From Variovorax sp. PMC12 (lineage in GTDB: Bacteria > Pseudomonadota > Gammaproteobacteria > Burkholderiales > Burkholderiaceae_C): a stretch of DNA of 64,000 nt. Below, piece by piece: positions 1-7,229 of this stretch (its first letter is position 1; each line of letters starts with the position of its first letter). Made by a program: the position numbers and the translations under genes. The stretch covers positions 5,697,501 to 5,761,500 of the forward strand of contig NZ_CP027773.1 of assembly GCF_003019815.1 (NCBI RefSeq). Reading direction: 5' to 3'. The notes beneath the pieces were generated by a model. That model saw only the letters and a program-made list of their open reading frames with translations, was not told the DNA's origin and searched no databases.

Positions 1-108
1 GTGGCGGCCGGTGGCCTGCTCGATGGCTTCGGACATGCCGCCGCCGCAGGCGAATTCGTCCACCAGCAGTTCGTCGTCCAGACCAAGGATGAATTGGGGG
101 GAGCGCAT
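1..108 (-). CDS. DNA (cytosine-5) methyltransferase, N-terminus only (cut by window edge)
   Basis: The first 36 codons of a minus-strand gene that runs off the left edge. The fragment reads to a motif DEFACGGGMSEAIEQ, which matches motif I of phage C5 cytosine methylases (FxGGGG.SEGIE..), the S-adenosylmethionine-binding loop. Such phage enzymes methylate cytosine in the phage genome and usually protect it from host restriction. The ATG at 106-108 is preceded by GGAG at a normal distance. It is the last visible gene of the minus-strand early operon and follows a hairpin at 127-147. The second glycine-rich position is Cys-Gly-Gly-Gly, a tolerated variant. Catalytic PC motif is outside the window, so activity cannot be judged. 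Confidence 0.7.
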   Translation of the reverse strand, partial: MRSPQFILGLDDELLVDEFACGGGMSEAIEQATGRH

Positions 109-126
109 CGCTTCTCCGAAAGAAGA

Positions 127-147
127 AAGCCCGCGTGGTGCGGGCTT
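127..147 (-). terminator. Rho-independent terminator-like hairpin
   Basis: An 8-bp perfect inverted repeat, AAGCCCGC / GCGGGCTT, with a 5-nt loop. On the minus strand it is followed by TTCTTCTTTC, a moderately U-rich tail. It lies between the 74-aa gene and the methylase start, so it probably attenuates rather than ends the early operon. The same stem sequence recurs at 2349-2366 and 8688-8704. Confidence 0.6.
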
Positions 148-165
148 CGGTGGGGTGGGGCGGGC

Positions 166-390
166 TCAGTGCCCGCAGGGGAGCGTGCCGTCCGGCGCCT
201 GTTTTGCGCCGCAGCCCAGGCAGGTTTTCGGCGCGATGGGGTCGCGCAGCTCGAAGGCGCCGCAGGAGCATGCGAACTTCGCCGCTACGCGCGCGGCCGC
301 CGTGCCGTCGTTCGAGATGTGGAGATGCGTGACGTTCTTTTCGAACTCGAACGTGTGGGCGCTCCCACTAGTGCAGGCGGCGCTGGTCAT
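166..390 (-). CDS. Small zinc-ribbon-like phage protein (74 aa)
   Basis: A 74-residue product with two cysteine pairs, CSC at 41-43 and CLGC at 57-60, spaced like a short zinc ribbon, and a C-terminal PCGH. The start ATG (388-390) overlaps the stop of the upstream 205-aa gene as ATGA, which indicates translational coupling in the early operon. The N-terminal half has a hydrophobic/charged pattern (VTHLHISNDGTAA) without a recognisable family. Function is unknown. A DNA- or RNA-binding accessory role is only an inference from the cysteines and the operon. Confidence 0.6.
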   Translation of the reverse strand: MTSAACTSGSAHTFEFEKNVTHLHISNDGTAAARVAAKFACSCGAFELRDPIAPKTCLGCGAKQAPDGTLPCGH

Positions 391-1004
391 GCGGGCACCT
401 TGTGCAACTGTCCCACTAGCTTCGCGAACGCCGCGCTCTGCGCCGCGCCCAGGCTCTTCATAAGAGTGGCGAGTTCGCGGGCCAGGACCAGCGTGGGGTC
501 GGTGGGATCGCTCCAGTGCACGGGCTCGGCCACGCCGGTGACCTGCATCGCCTGCTGGATGGTGCCGTTCTCGACCGGCTGCCCGATGTGCTGGGTGATG
601 GCCAGTGCCATGGCGTCGAAGCTGGGCAGGGCTGAGATCTCGCTCGCCTTCGTCTTCAGCCACTCGCAAAGGCGATAGAAGTCCAGGGGCGAAAGCTCGA
701 TGCTGGGGGCGGTCGGCGTGCGGGTGTTCTTCTTCGTCGTCATGGTCGGTTGGTTGGTGGTGGTGGGCGCGGCCGCGGTATCGCGAGCCACGGTGTTCTC
801 GCGAGCGAAGCGCTTCATGAGGGAAAGCTGGTTGAGGTCGCCGCGCGGGTCGCTGCGGTTGCCAAGGCTGATGGAAAACTCGCGTTCGGCGCCGTTTTCG
901 CCGGAGCACACGAGATAGATGCGGGCGTTGCGCCGCTCGGCCCGCACGGCGGTGAGGCCCGCATGTTCGGCCATCAGGGTGATGTCTTTTTGTCGTCGTT
1001 CCAC
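387..1004 (-). CDS. Hypothetical early phage protein (205 aa)
   Basis: Unrecognised protein with two apparent halves joined by a Thr/Ala-rich linker (about residues 75-100). Residues 10-70 (RNARIYLVCSG... GNRSDPRGDLNQLSLMKRF) look like a small alpha/beta domain. The C-terminal half is helical. The GTG at 1002-1004 is the longest in-frame start; an ATG at 972-974 is an alternative and neither has a clear Shine-Dalgarno. It is coupled by ATGA overlap to the downstream 74-aa gene. An in-frame ATG inside the linker (MTTKKN) could give a short product. Confidence 0.6.
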   Translation of the reverse strand: MERRQKDITLMAEHAGLTAVRAERRNARIYLVCSGENGAEREFSISLGNRSDPRGDLNQLSLMKRFARENTVARDTAAAPTTTNQPTMTTKKNTRTPTAPSIELSPLDFYRLCEWLKTKASEISALPSFDAMALAITQHIGQPVENGTIQQAMQVTGVAEPVHWSDPTDPTLVLARELATLMKSLGAAQSAAFAKLVGQLHKVPA

Positions 1005-1090
1005 GGTGTGTCTCTACAGGTGGTTCATCAGGACAAGGCACGCGGTGCATGCCCTGTGCTGATGCCCCCGCGGGGCAGGGGCGGAGGGGG

Positions 1091-1891
1091 TCAGCTGCTC
1101 GGCAGGCCGCTCAGGATCGCGAGCGTGGTGGCGTCGCTGATGCGCTTGCGCAGTTCGTTCACGGCCGTCTCGATCACCTTGTGCGGACGCACCAGCTCGT
1201 ACCAGAGAGTGAGGCCGCCTTCGGAGATCCGGTAGCGCAGCCGGGCATCGACGCGCCAGGCCTCGCCGCCCTCGAACACCGGGATGCCGATGACGAAGTG
1301 GTCGGGAACCGCCATCTGCCCCTTCTGGGTGGCGCCCTGCACGTCTTCCTCGTAGGTGAACTGGTTCGACCCGTCCGACAGGCGAATGGCGCTGGCGAAC
1401 TTCACGTTCTTCTTCGCGATCAGGCCGTGCGCCACTTCCAGGAGGTCGGCGCCGGCCGGCTCCACGATGTCGGGCAGGTTGTCCTCGATGAACTGCGCGA
1501 AGTCGGCCTGCTTCTGCGGGCGGCCGCTCTTCTCGGTCCAGATCTTCCATTCCGGCGACAGCGGTGCGTTGTAGGCGGCGCGGTGGTCGCCCCAGCCGGG
1601 CAGCTCGGCGATGTGGTTGAAGACCGCCGTGAAGGTCGGCGGGTTGATGGTCGAAAACAGGCGCGTGTCGTTGGTCTTCTGGTCGTTGAGCACCGCAATG
1701 AAGCTGGCTTCGTCGGTCAAGACCGTGGTGCCCTTCTTGCGCACCGGTGCGCCCAACTGAGACTCCAACGAGTGGAAGCGATAGTCCTGCGGGACGATGA
1801 CGAAGGGCACGCCGTTGACGTGGCGGGCATCCTGCAGTGCGGCGGACATGGACGCGATCGATTGCGCCTCGGTAGTTTGGTCGTTGCTCAT
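1091..1891 (-). CDS. DUF2303 family (YfdQ-like) phage protein
   Basis: A 266-aa protein matching the DUF2303/YfdQ family: N-terminal segment ending in VIVPQDYRFHSLE, a middle with NHIAELPGWGDHRA and SPEWKIW, and a C-terminal WRVDARLRYRISEGGLTLWYEL block. The family is common in early recombination operons of temperate phages. Its biochemical role is not established. Full length for the family. The ATG at 1889-1891 has no obvious Shine-Dalgarno. Neighbours are the 126-aa gene upstream and the 205-aa gene downstream, all on the same strand. Confidence 0.8.
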   Translation of the reverse strand: MSNDQTTEAQSIASMSAALQDARHVNGVPFVIVPQDYRFHSLESQLGAPVRKKGTTVLTDEASFIAVLNDQKTNDTRLFSTINPPTFTAVFNHIAELPGWGDHRAAYNAPLSPEWKIWTEKSGRPQKQADFAQFIEDNLPDIVEPAGADLLEVAHGLIAKKNVKFASAIRLSDGSNQFTYEEDVQGATQKGQMAVPDHFVIGIPVFEGGEAWRVDARLRYRISEGGLTLWYELVRPHKVIETAVNELRKRISDATTLAILSGLPSS

Positions 1892-1930
1892 GGATTGAAG
1901 TTCGAGTGATTGAGAAAGCGGTGCGCTGGA

Positions 1931-2311
1931 TCAGCCCACCACGCGGAGCGCTGCCTTGTCGGCAGCTTCCTGGTCGGCCGTCTTGAGGCCTTCCAGCGTC
2001 TTCTGGCGCGGGTCTTCGCGCTGCAGGTTGTTGTCGGGCGTCGCGAACATGATGGTCACGCCGCGGGCAGCCTTCGGTGTCTTCACCTTCACGTCGGTGG
2101 CGATCTCCATCTGTGCGCCCTTGCCCACCGGCTTGAGCTTGATGTCGAGGGTGATCTGGCCGGACTTGCCGGTTTCGGTCACGGCGTGCACCAGGTCGTT
2201 GAGCTGACTGGTGGCTTCGTCAGAGAAGGCGCCGTAGTCGATGGACTCGAAGAACTCCGTGAAGCTCTTACGCTTGGCCTCCGGGGTCGGCGATTTCAGG
2301 GTGGTGCTCAT
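1931..2311 (-). CDS. Hypothetical early phage protein (126 aa)
   Basis: An open frame extends upstream to 2386, but the start is placed at the ATG 2309-2311 because GAAAGGAAATC lies directly in front of it and a terminator hairpin (2342-2366) occupies the longer N-terminus. The product starts MSTTLKSPTPEAK and carries a beta-rich centre (SGQITLDIKLKPVG.. MEIATDVKVKTPKA) followed by GVTIMFATPDNNLQREDPRQ. It resembles conserved hypothetical proteins found beside YqaJ/RecT pairs. Function unknown. Confidence 0.7.
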   Translation of the reverse strand: MSTTLKSPTPEAKRKSFTEFFESIDYGAFSDEATSQLNDLVHAVTETGKSGQITLDIKLKPVGKGAQMEIATDVKVKTPKAARGVTIMFATPDNNLQREDPRQKTLEGLKTADQEAADKAALRVVG

Positions 2312-2341
2312 GATTTCCTTTCGGTTGCGAGCGAACGGGCG

Positions 2342-2366
2342 AAAAAAAGCCCGCGCGTCGGCGGGC
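2342..2366 (-). terminator. Strong rho-independent terminator
   Basis: On the minus strand GCCCGC, a 6-nt loop and GCGGGC are followed by seven T residues. It sits between the KTSC gene and the 126-aa gene, within an otherwise continuous minus-strand operon, so it probably attenuates downstream expression. An antiterminator or an unseen promoter would be needed for full expression of 1-2311. Confidence 0.85.
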
Positions 2367-2387
2367 CGGAGGAAGGCGCTGCGCAAC

Positions 2388-2687
2388 TCAGGCTGCGGCC
2401 GACGCCTCGAACTTCTTGAACGACCGCGGCTTGATGTGCGCGCCGAAGAAGGTGCCGATGGACTCGGCGTTGATCAAGTCCTCGTGCAGCTTCGACTCCA
2501 CATCGGGGTAGTGGTAGACCGTGCCCGGCCCGCTGTTGAAGGTCACGGCCAGCGTCTTGGTGGGCGCGTCGTAGCCGATGGCCTTCACCTGGCCGGAGCT
2601 GACGGGAACGAGGGGGATCGGGCGGTATTCCTTCGGGTCGGTGAAGGGCGCCGGCGGGGTGTAGGTCTTCTTCATGGTGGTGGTCAT
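2388..2687 (-). CDS. KTSC domain protein
   Basis: A 99-aa protein dominated by a KTSC domain (residues about 25-95): VSSGQVKAIGYD, then LAVTFNSGPGTVYHYPDV and a C-terminal AESIGTFFGAHIKPRSFKKF. KTSC domains are short modules found alone in phages and next to lysyl-tRNA synthetase-like proteins; a nucleic-acid-related role is proposed but not proven. The ATG at 2685-2687 overlaps the stop of the exonuclease gene by four bases. An internal ATG at codon 5 is an alternative start. Followed immediately by the terminator at 2342-2366. Confidence 0.8.
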   Translation of the reverse strand: MTTTMKKTYTPPAPFTDPKEYRPIPLVPVSSGQVKAIGYDAPTKTLAVTFNSGPGTVYHYPDVESKLHEDLINAESIGTFFGAHIKPRSFKKFEASAAA

Positions 2688-4402
2688 GCCGCAGCAGCGG
2701 CGGGTTCATTGATGACGTTGCGTGCCGCCTGGATGTGGGCCACGATGGCGTCACACAGGCGGGGGTAGTCGGCCGCGGCCATGACGACAGCGGCGCGCAC
2801 TTTCTGGGTCTTGAATCCCAGCGTTTCGAGCCCGGCGGCATCGATCTGCAGGGGCGCGATGCGGGTCTTGATCTGACCCAGCGTCAGGGTGGCGCCGTCG
2901 TTCGCCGGCGTGGCCTGCAGCGCCGCCAACGAGGTCACGACGGCGGATGGTGTGGCCGGGCGCGGCGCAGGCGCTGCCGCTGCGGTCGGCTCTGCCTGCG
3001 CTACTGCAACGGCGGGGGGCGAGGCTTCGGCGAGCTTCGCTGCTTCCTCCGTGCGGATCCGCTCGCGCTCCCGTTCTGCAGCGTCCTCGGCCTGTTTCTT
3101 CAGCGTGGCTTCGTGCTCGGAAACTCGCGCCGTCACCACCGCCTTGAAGTCGTCGGGTGCCTTCAGTACCAGCGCAGCGAGGTCCGGGAACAGCGCGTGG
3201 TACTGCACCTGTACGTTGCCGAGGTGCGTGAGATTCGCATGGATGCCCATGGCGATCTCGGTTGCGGCAACCTTGGCGCGCGCCAACTCGGTGTTCACGG
3301 CATTGCGCAGGCTGTCCAGGGTGCGCAGGCCCTTGATGACGCCGGCGAAGTCGGCAGGCACCTGGGGCATGAACGGACGGCCGATGCGTTCGTTCAGGCT
3401 GCGCAGGTGGTCGCCCAGCCTGGTTTGGCCGTCGGTGATGATCTCCAGCCGGATCTCCTTCTTGCGGGCATCGACCAGCTTCTCCTTCGCGAGGCGAACG
3501 GTGCTGGCGAGGTCGCGAAGATCGCGCATCGTGCGGCGCACCTGCTCCAGGTCGGAGAACTGCGACAGCGTGCTCTCGTCGGCCGCGGCCAGGGCTTCCT
3601 CCGCCTTCTTGAGGGCCTTGCATGCCGCCTCGGTGTCGGCGAAATCCTGATCGGTGGCGGGCTTCTCCGGAATCATGCTGACGAAGCGGCGCAGCGCCTC
3701 GCCGAATTTGTCCAGGTTGCCAGTCACGGCGATCTGGCCGGACATCTGCACCACTACGGCCGGCAGGCTCTCCATCACGCGCGGCGCTACGGGTTCGGCC
3801 TTAGCGGGCGCAACGTAGGCAGCCACGTCAGCCTCGAACTGGTCCCAGCCGGCTTCGATCTGTGCCCGCAGCTCCAGGTTCGGTGCGTACCAGCAGTGCC
3901 GCTCTTCGACCAGCGTGTTGTCGTCGGCCCACTTTGATGCCATGAACAGCACACGTTCGATGGTTGGACAGGTGAGGCACTGATGCTCCATCTGCACTTG
4001 GTAGACCATGGGGAGGTCTGCACCGGTACACCCTTCGACCATTGCAGCGCGGAGCGCATCGTTCAGGCTCTTGTGCTCGAACGCGATCTGCTGGAAGAAG
4101 GTCAAGCCGTCGTAGCTGGACGAATAGCGGCCAGAGACGCCCACCAGCGGGGCAATCTCTTCTCCGATGATCTTCTCCGCCAGCGGGCCCGCCAGGGCTT
4201 CGAATCGGTGCCCGGCATCGAAGATGCGCTGCTTGCCGGCGCTCACGTCCTCAGTGAAGCCGGTTGCCGCTTCGCGCACCAGCTCGTCGCGTGTCTTGTA
4301 CGGGCTCACGCCCATCATGACGGGGGCGTCCGACGCGTTGCGGTGGCCGGCGCGGTGGGCATGCCATTCCGGCGTGCCCTGCTTCAGGTTCACGATTTCC
4401 AT
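2684..4402 (-). CDS. YqaJ-family viral recombinase (lambda exonuclease-like nuclease)
   Basis: A 572-aa protein. The N-terminal ~190 residues are a YqaJ/lambda-exonuclease fold: QGTPEWHAHRAGHRNASDA, then FDAGHRFEALAG, SSSYDGLTF and the metal-binding FEHKSLN (E-x-K). It should resect double-stranded ends 5'-3' to leave 3' overhangs for the RecT-type annealase encoded just downstream. The remaining ~380 residues are mostly helical and charged, with an Ala/Pro linker near 465-490, and do not match the compact exonuclease. That extra length is typical of long phage YqaJ versions. Weak GAGG upstream of the ATG at 4400-4402. Coupled to the KTSC gene by overlap. Confidence 0.85.
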   Translation of the reverse strand: MEIVNLKQGTPEWHAHRAGHRNASDAPVMMGVSPYKTRDELVREAATGFTEDVSAGKQRIFDAGHRFEALAGPLAEKIIGEEIAPLVGVSGRYSSSYDGLTFFQQIAFEHKSLNDALRAAMVEGCTGADLPMVYQVQMEHQCLTCPTIERVLFMASKWADDNTLVEERHCWYAPNLELRAQIEAGWDQFEADVAAYVAPAKAEPVAPRVMESLPAVVVQMSGQIAVTGNLDKFGEALRRFVSMIPEKPATDQDFADTEAACKALKKAEEALAAADESTLSQFSDLEQVRRTMRDLRDLASTVRLAKEKLVDARKKEIRLEIITDGQTRLGDHLRSLNERIGRPFMPQVPADFAGVIKGLRTLDSLRNAVNTELARAKVAATEIAMGIHANLTHLGNVQVQYHALFPDLAALVLKAPDDFKAVVTARVSEHEATLKKQAEDAAERERERIRTEEAAKLAEASPPAVAVAQAEPTAAAAPAPRPATPSAVVTSLAALQATPANDGATLTLGQIKTRIAPLQIDAAGLETLGFKTQKVRAAVVMAAADYPRLCDAIVAHIQAARNVINEPAAAAA

Positions 4403-4412
4403 GATTGATTCC

Positions 4413-5552
4413 TCAGAAAGGAGGCAGTTCGTCGGCGCGCTTGTTGAGCAGCGCGGTCAGCTCTTGCCGATGTGCGGCGTTCGCGACCGCGCCGATCAAC
4501 TCGTCCATGTCCTTCAGGTCTTCCTGCGTCTCCGCCTTGGCGATGCGGTCCGCGACCATGGCGAACGTCACAGCACCATCGGACGCGGCCGCGGGCTCCG
4601 CTTCGGGCGTCGGTGCTGCAGCTGCAGTGGATGCAGGCGCTTCGGCGGCGGGCTTCTCCTTCGCCACCACGTCGGTCGCCTCGGCCGCGGGAGGGGGCAC
4701 CTTGACTGCACGGAGCCGCGCGGCCTGTTCCTCGGTCAGCGGCTCGCCGCGTGTCGCCAGGAACTGCACGTAGTCGTCGGCCGTCTTCCGGCGGATTCGG
4801 ATCGTTTCCGCCCACGCCGGGAAGTTGGCGTCGAACTTCGCCTGGTCGTAGGTCTTGGGCGGCGGGGGAGGTGCCGCGACTTCATCGACCATGCCCATGA
4901 ACTTTTCGCCGGGCTCGGCCAGCTCGTCCGCGGTGTACACGCCCAGGATCACGTCGGGGGCGTAGAGGCGTGACCAGCGCTTCTGCGCCAGGTAGGCCAA
5001 CTGCTGCTTCGGATCGTCTGCCCACAGCGTCGAGTTGCGCACCCGCGCCTGCGCAAGCAGCAGGTCGAGCACACGGGGCTGCATCTCCCCCCGAAGAGTG
5101 GCCGATACCTTGATGCCGCAGCCTTCTTCGTCGGCCAGTGACCAGCCAGGCTGCCGGTATTCCTTGCCCTCGGCGTTCTTCTTGATGACGAACTTGCCGA
5201 TCACCTTCTCCCAGGGGCCGAACCATTCGAACTTGAAGCGGTCCTTGACTGCTCCGCTGGAGTTGATGACGGCCGCGACCAGCTGGGCTTCGTAGCCGAG
5301 CGTGCCGTTCACCAGGTGCGTTTTCTGTGCCACGGCGAACGGGTTCATGCCCCACTGCATCGACTGCAGGCAGATCGCGAAGCAGTCGCCCTTGTTGCCG
5401 CGCAGATGCTGCGGGACAGTGGCCTTGCCCTCGGCCATCAGGTCGGCGAGGCGTTCGAGGCGTTCCATGCTGCTGGCGTCCATCAGCAGGGCGCCGGCGG
5501 ATGCGCTGCTTACGGCCAGCGCAGTGTTCTCGGTGATGGTGGTGGCGTTCAC
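4413..5552 (-). CDS. recT: RecT-family single-strand annealing recombinase
   Basis: A 379-aa protein. The N-terminal two thirds match RecT: MQWGMNPFAVAQKTHLVNGTLGYEAQLVAAVINSSG (quoted in parts: GYEAQLVAAVI), VSATLRGE and ADDPKQQLAYLAQKRWSRLYAPDVILGVYTADEL. RecT anneals complementary single strands produced by the neighbouring exonuclease. The C-terminal ~130 residues form a Pro/Ala-rich linker and a small acidic helical tail ending NKRADELPPF, possibly an SSB-like or partner-binding tail. GTG start at 5550-5552 with AAGGAA in front, overlapping the stop of the 64-aa gene (GTGA). Confidence 0.85.
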   Translation of the reverse strand: MNATTITENTALAVSSASAGALLMDASSMERLERLADLMAEGKATVPQHLRGNKGDCFAICLQSMQWGMNPFAVAQKTHLVNGTLGYEAQLVAAVINSSGAVKDRFKFEWFGPWEKVIGKFVIKKNAEGKEYRQPGWSLADEEGCGIKVSATLRGEMQPRVLDLLLAQARVRNSTLWADDPKQQLAYLAQKRWSRLYAPDVILGVYTADELAEPGEKFMGMVDEVAAPPPPPKTYDQAKFDANFPAWAETIRIRRKTADDYVQFLATRGEPLTEEQAARLRAVKVPPPAAEATDVVAKEKPAAEAPASTAAAAPTPEAEPAAASDGAVTFAMVADRIAKAETQEDLKDMDELIGAVANAAHRQELTALLNKRADELPPF

Positions 5553-5743
5553 TTGCGTTCCTTGCGGTACTGCTCCGCGGTGATCTGCTGGATGTCGGCC
5601 TTGCCGCCTTCCTTCGCCGCGTCGGCGCGGCGTGCGGTGAAGAAGCGGTCGGAGTCCCAGACGAGGTGTTGCGAGACATGGACGTTGCCGTCCTTGTCGG
5701 TGTGGCGCGCGAACACGTCGCGCGTGATGAGGCTGTCGTTCAT
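5549..5743 (-). CDS. Small early phage protein (64 aa)
   Basis: A 64-aa charged protein beginning MNDSLITRDVFARHTDKDG and ending QQITAEQYRKERK. It contains VSQHLVWDSDRFFTARRADAA, a pattern seen in small phage proteins next to recT. Its stop overlaps the recT start and the upstream 86-aa gene ends 2 nt before its ATG, so it belongs to the coupled operon. No known domain; function unknown. Confidence 0.65.
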   Translation of the reverse strand: MNDSLITRDVFARHTDKDGNVHVSQHLVWDSDRFFTARRADAAKEGGKADIQQITAEQYRKERK

Positions 5744-5745
5744 GG

Positions 5746-6006
5746 TCAGTGCAGGCGAAGGATGGGGATGAGCGCCAGGCCTGCGACGAGGCAGGACGGC
5801 ACGATCCAGCGATGCCCGTCGAGCCAGCGGGCCGGCGCGGCGGCGGGTTTCTCCAGCAGAGCGGCCTGGACGCGCTCCGCGTCGTGGCTGGGCTCTGGTG
5901 CCGGCGGCGTGTATGCGCAGCCGATCTGGAGCAGGCGGCAGGTCTGCACGCGGCCGTTGACGACGCGTGGCGGGCAGTAGGACTCGGGGAGCGTTGCGGT
6001 GCTCAC
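5746..6006 (-). CDS. Small membrane-anchored early protein (86 aa)
   Basis: The start is set at the GTG 6004-6006, which overlaps the stop of the upstream gene as GTGA, rather than at the longer ATG frame. The product has a cysteine-containing N-terminus (YCPPR, QTCRLLQIGC) and a C-terminal hydrophobic segment WIVPSCLVAGLALIPILRL that should span the membrane, leaving only a 1-2 residue tail. Function unknown. Tail-anchored small proteins in early phage operons often modify host envelope or replication functions, but nothing specific is supported here. Confidence 0.55.
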   Translation of the reverse strand: MSTATLPESYCPPRVVNGRVQTCRLLQIGCAYTPPAPEPSHDAERVQAALLEKPAAAPARWLDGHRWIVPSCLVAGLALIPILRLH

Positions 6007-6257
6007 GCCGGGCTCCCGGCGGTCAGGTGCTCCAGCCGCAGGCTGACGCCATTGGCGCCGCGCTGATGCCATGCGGCGATGTCCTCGATGCGCGCGCCAG
6101 CTTCATGCTGGGCGAGCAGGTCGCGGTCCTCTGCCTCGTTGTATCGGACCGACTGGCGCAGCGGCTCCTGCCCGCTGCGTCGGCTGTCGGCTGACATGAC
6201 GCCATCCATGCGCCAGCCGCGTGTGTTGAGCTTGGGGGAAGAAAGGCGCTTAGGCAT
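6003..6257 (-). CDS. Small putative helix-turn-helix protein (84 aa)
   Basis: An 84-aa protein whose C-terminal half (NEAEDRDLLAQHEAGARIE and DIAAWHQRGANGVSLRLEHL) follows the pattern of SANT/Myb-like or GcrA-like trihelical DNA-binding segments: acidic helix, LL..H..G..I..IA, then a recognition helix. The basic N-terminus contains RGWRMDGVM. It overlaps both neighbours, by 8 bp upstream and by GTGA downstream. A regulatory role is inferred; the match is weak. Confidence 0.5.
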   Translation of the reverse strand: MPKRLSSPKLNTRGWRMDGVMSADSRRSGQEPLRQSVRYNEAEDRDLLAQHEAGARIEDIAAWHQRGANGVSLRLEHLTAGSPA

Positions 6258-6543
6258 TGCGTCTGCTCCTGGTGGGTTTCGTCTTGCGGAGGTGGCGGAA
6301 CTTCACGTAGTGGCCGTACCGCGCCACCCCTTCGCATGTCATGTCGGGCACCACCTCGGGGAACTGCACGATGCAGTCCACGCGGTGGGTGCAGGGCCGA
6401 CCGTGTTTCACGACGCGACCGACGAGGCCGACCGCGGCGGGGCTGTGGTGGCCGGGCTTGACGATCACCGGCATGCCGAGCGGCCAGCGGAAGTGATCGC
6501 CCCACACGCGGCGGCAGTGTTTGCGGCGCTGTGCGGCGTTCAT
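6250..6543 (-). CDS. Small basic protein with SH3-like barrel pattern (97 aa)
   Basis: Starts at the ATG 6541-6543, which overlaps the stop of the upstream 40-aa gene (ATGA); an in-frame ATG at 6553-6555 is the alternative. The middle, GMPVIVKPGHHSPAAVGLVG followed by RVVKHGRPC, resembles a KOW/SH3-like small barrel in which a basic loop binds nucleic acid. The C-terminus KTKPTRSRRNA is strongly basic. Function is unknown; nucleic-acid binding is an inference from charge and barrel pattern. Confidence 0.55.
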   Translation of the reverse strand: MNAAQRRKHCRRVWGDHFRWPLGMPVIVKPGHHSPAAVGLVGRVVKHGRPCTHRVDCIVQFPEVVPDMTCEGVARYGHYVKFRHLRKTKPTRSRRNA

Positions 6544-6662
6544 GCTGCGCACCATGCGAAGGTGGATGCGGCTCGCGCGGCGCGTGCCTCGGCGTAGCGG
6601 TGCCGCAGCGCGGCGATTTGGCGCTGGATCTCCAGGCCCTGGGCGAGCACGAGGTTTTTCAC
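6540..6662 (-). CDS. Very small coupled ORF (40 aa)
   Basis: A 40-codon reading frame with a GTG start at 6660-6662 that overlaps the stop of the upstream gene (GTGA). Its own stop overlaps the next start (ATGA). The peptide is a single amphipathic helix (LAQGLEIQRQIAALRHRYAE). It is too short for usual gene callers. The two perfect four-base overlaps are the main evidence that it is translated. Confidence 0.45.
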   Translation of the reverse strand: MKNLVLAQGLEIQRQIAALRHRYAEARAARAASTFAWCAA

Positions 6663-6850
6663 GCTGCACGTCCGATCTGCTGTTCGAGCGCGAAGCGGTC
6701 CGAGGGCGCGCGGTAGTCCGGCGAGCCCTTGGCATCGTTGCGGGCGCGGTCGAACGCCAGCCGCTGTTCCTCGGTGAAGTTGGGCAGGTCGGGAAGACGT
6801 TGAGGCGTGCACGGCACGCGGCTCACCGTCGAAGGTGCTCCGAAGGACAT
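6659..6850 (-). CDS. First gene of the minus early operon (63 aa)
   Basis: A 63-aa protein with a helical, charged middle (NFTEEQRLAFDRARNDAKG) and no recognised family. ATG at 6848-6850. It is the most upstream gene of the minus-strand recombination operon, so the operon promoter should lie in 6851-7150 on the minus strand. I could not pick out convincing -35/-10 boxes there. Function unknown. Confidence 0.5.
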   Translation of the reverse strand: MSFGAPSTVSRVPCTPQRLPDLPNFTEEQRLAFDRARNDAKGSPDYRAPSDRFALEQQIGRAA

Positions 6851-7150
6851 CGAATGACTCCAGGGGGATTGCCGGCGTGCGGCGGGGGGAGGGGGGTTAC
6901 TCGCTGCGTCCGTCGTGCGGCACTGGGCGGCTCCCGCCCGCTGCGCGTGGCATCCGCTTTCACCCGAATAGGTGCCCCGGGTTCCACGGAGCTGCCTTTG
7001 ACCGCCTCAATTGCAAGGCGGCTTCGGCTCGCAGAGGCCGGGCTGCGGCTTGCGTCATGGACTTCCACCACTCTGCCGGTGCTGTTTCAGCGCGCCCGGT
7101 CACGCCCTGCGCGGGCTTGCGATGCATGTGCTGCTCTGTGGGGTACCTTC
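6851..7150. other. Divergent intergenic region without a supported gene
   Basis: About 300 bp between the minus early operon and the promoter of the plus-strand secreted-protein gene. It is GC-rich. It must contain the early-operon promoter or the end of an antiterminated transcript, but no canonical boxes are visible. A minus frame at 6823-7071 is open, but its composition (Ser/Pro/Arg-rich, overlapping the 63-aa start) argues against it being a gene. Confidence 0.4.
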
Positions 7151-7178
7151 TTGACAGCCAAGTGCTGGTCGATAGATT
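7151..7178 (+). promoter_or_regulatory. Sigma70-type promoter for the secreted moron
   Basis: TTGACA at 7151-7156, a 16-bp spacer and TAGATT at 7173-7178. The downstream ATG is at 7230 with GGAG in front. The near-consensus -35 and the lower GC of the gene suggest independent transcription from the prophage, as for lysogenic-conversion genes. Confidence 0.65.
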
Positions 7179-7229
7179 CCGGCTTTCAGGGATCGGACCT
7201 AATCACTTTTTAGAAACTGGAGCAGAACC

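Noticed and set aside
1005..1090. Possible small gene between the 205-aa gene and DUF2303
   Set aside because: Only a five-codon frame and a GC-rich palindrome without a T-run are present.
6823..7071. 82-codon minus frame upstream of the early operon
   Set aside because: Ser/Pro/Arg-rich, overlaps the 63-aa start in another frame, and has no ribosome site.
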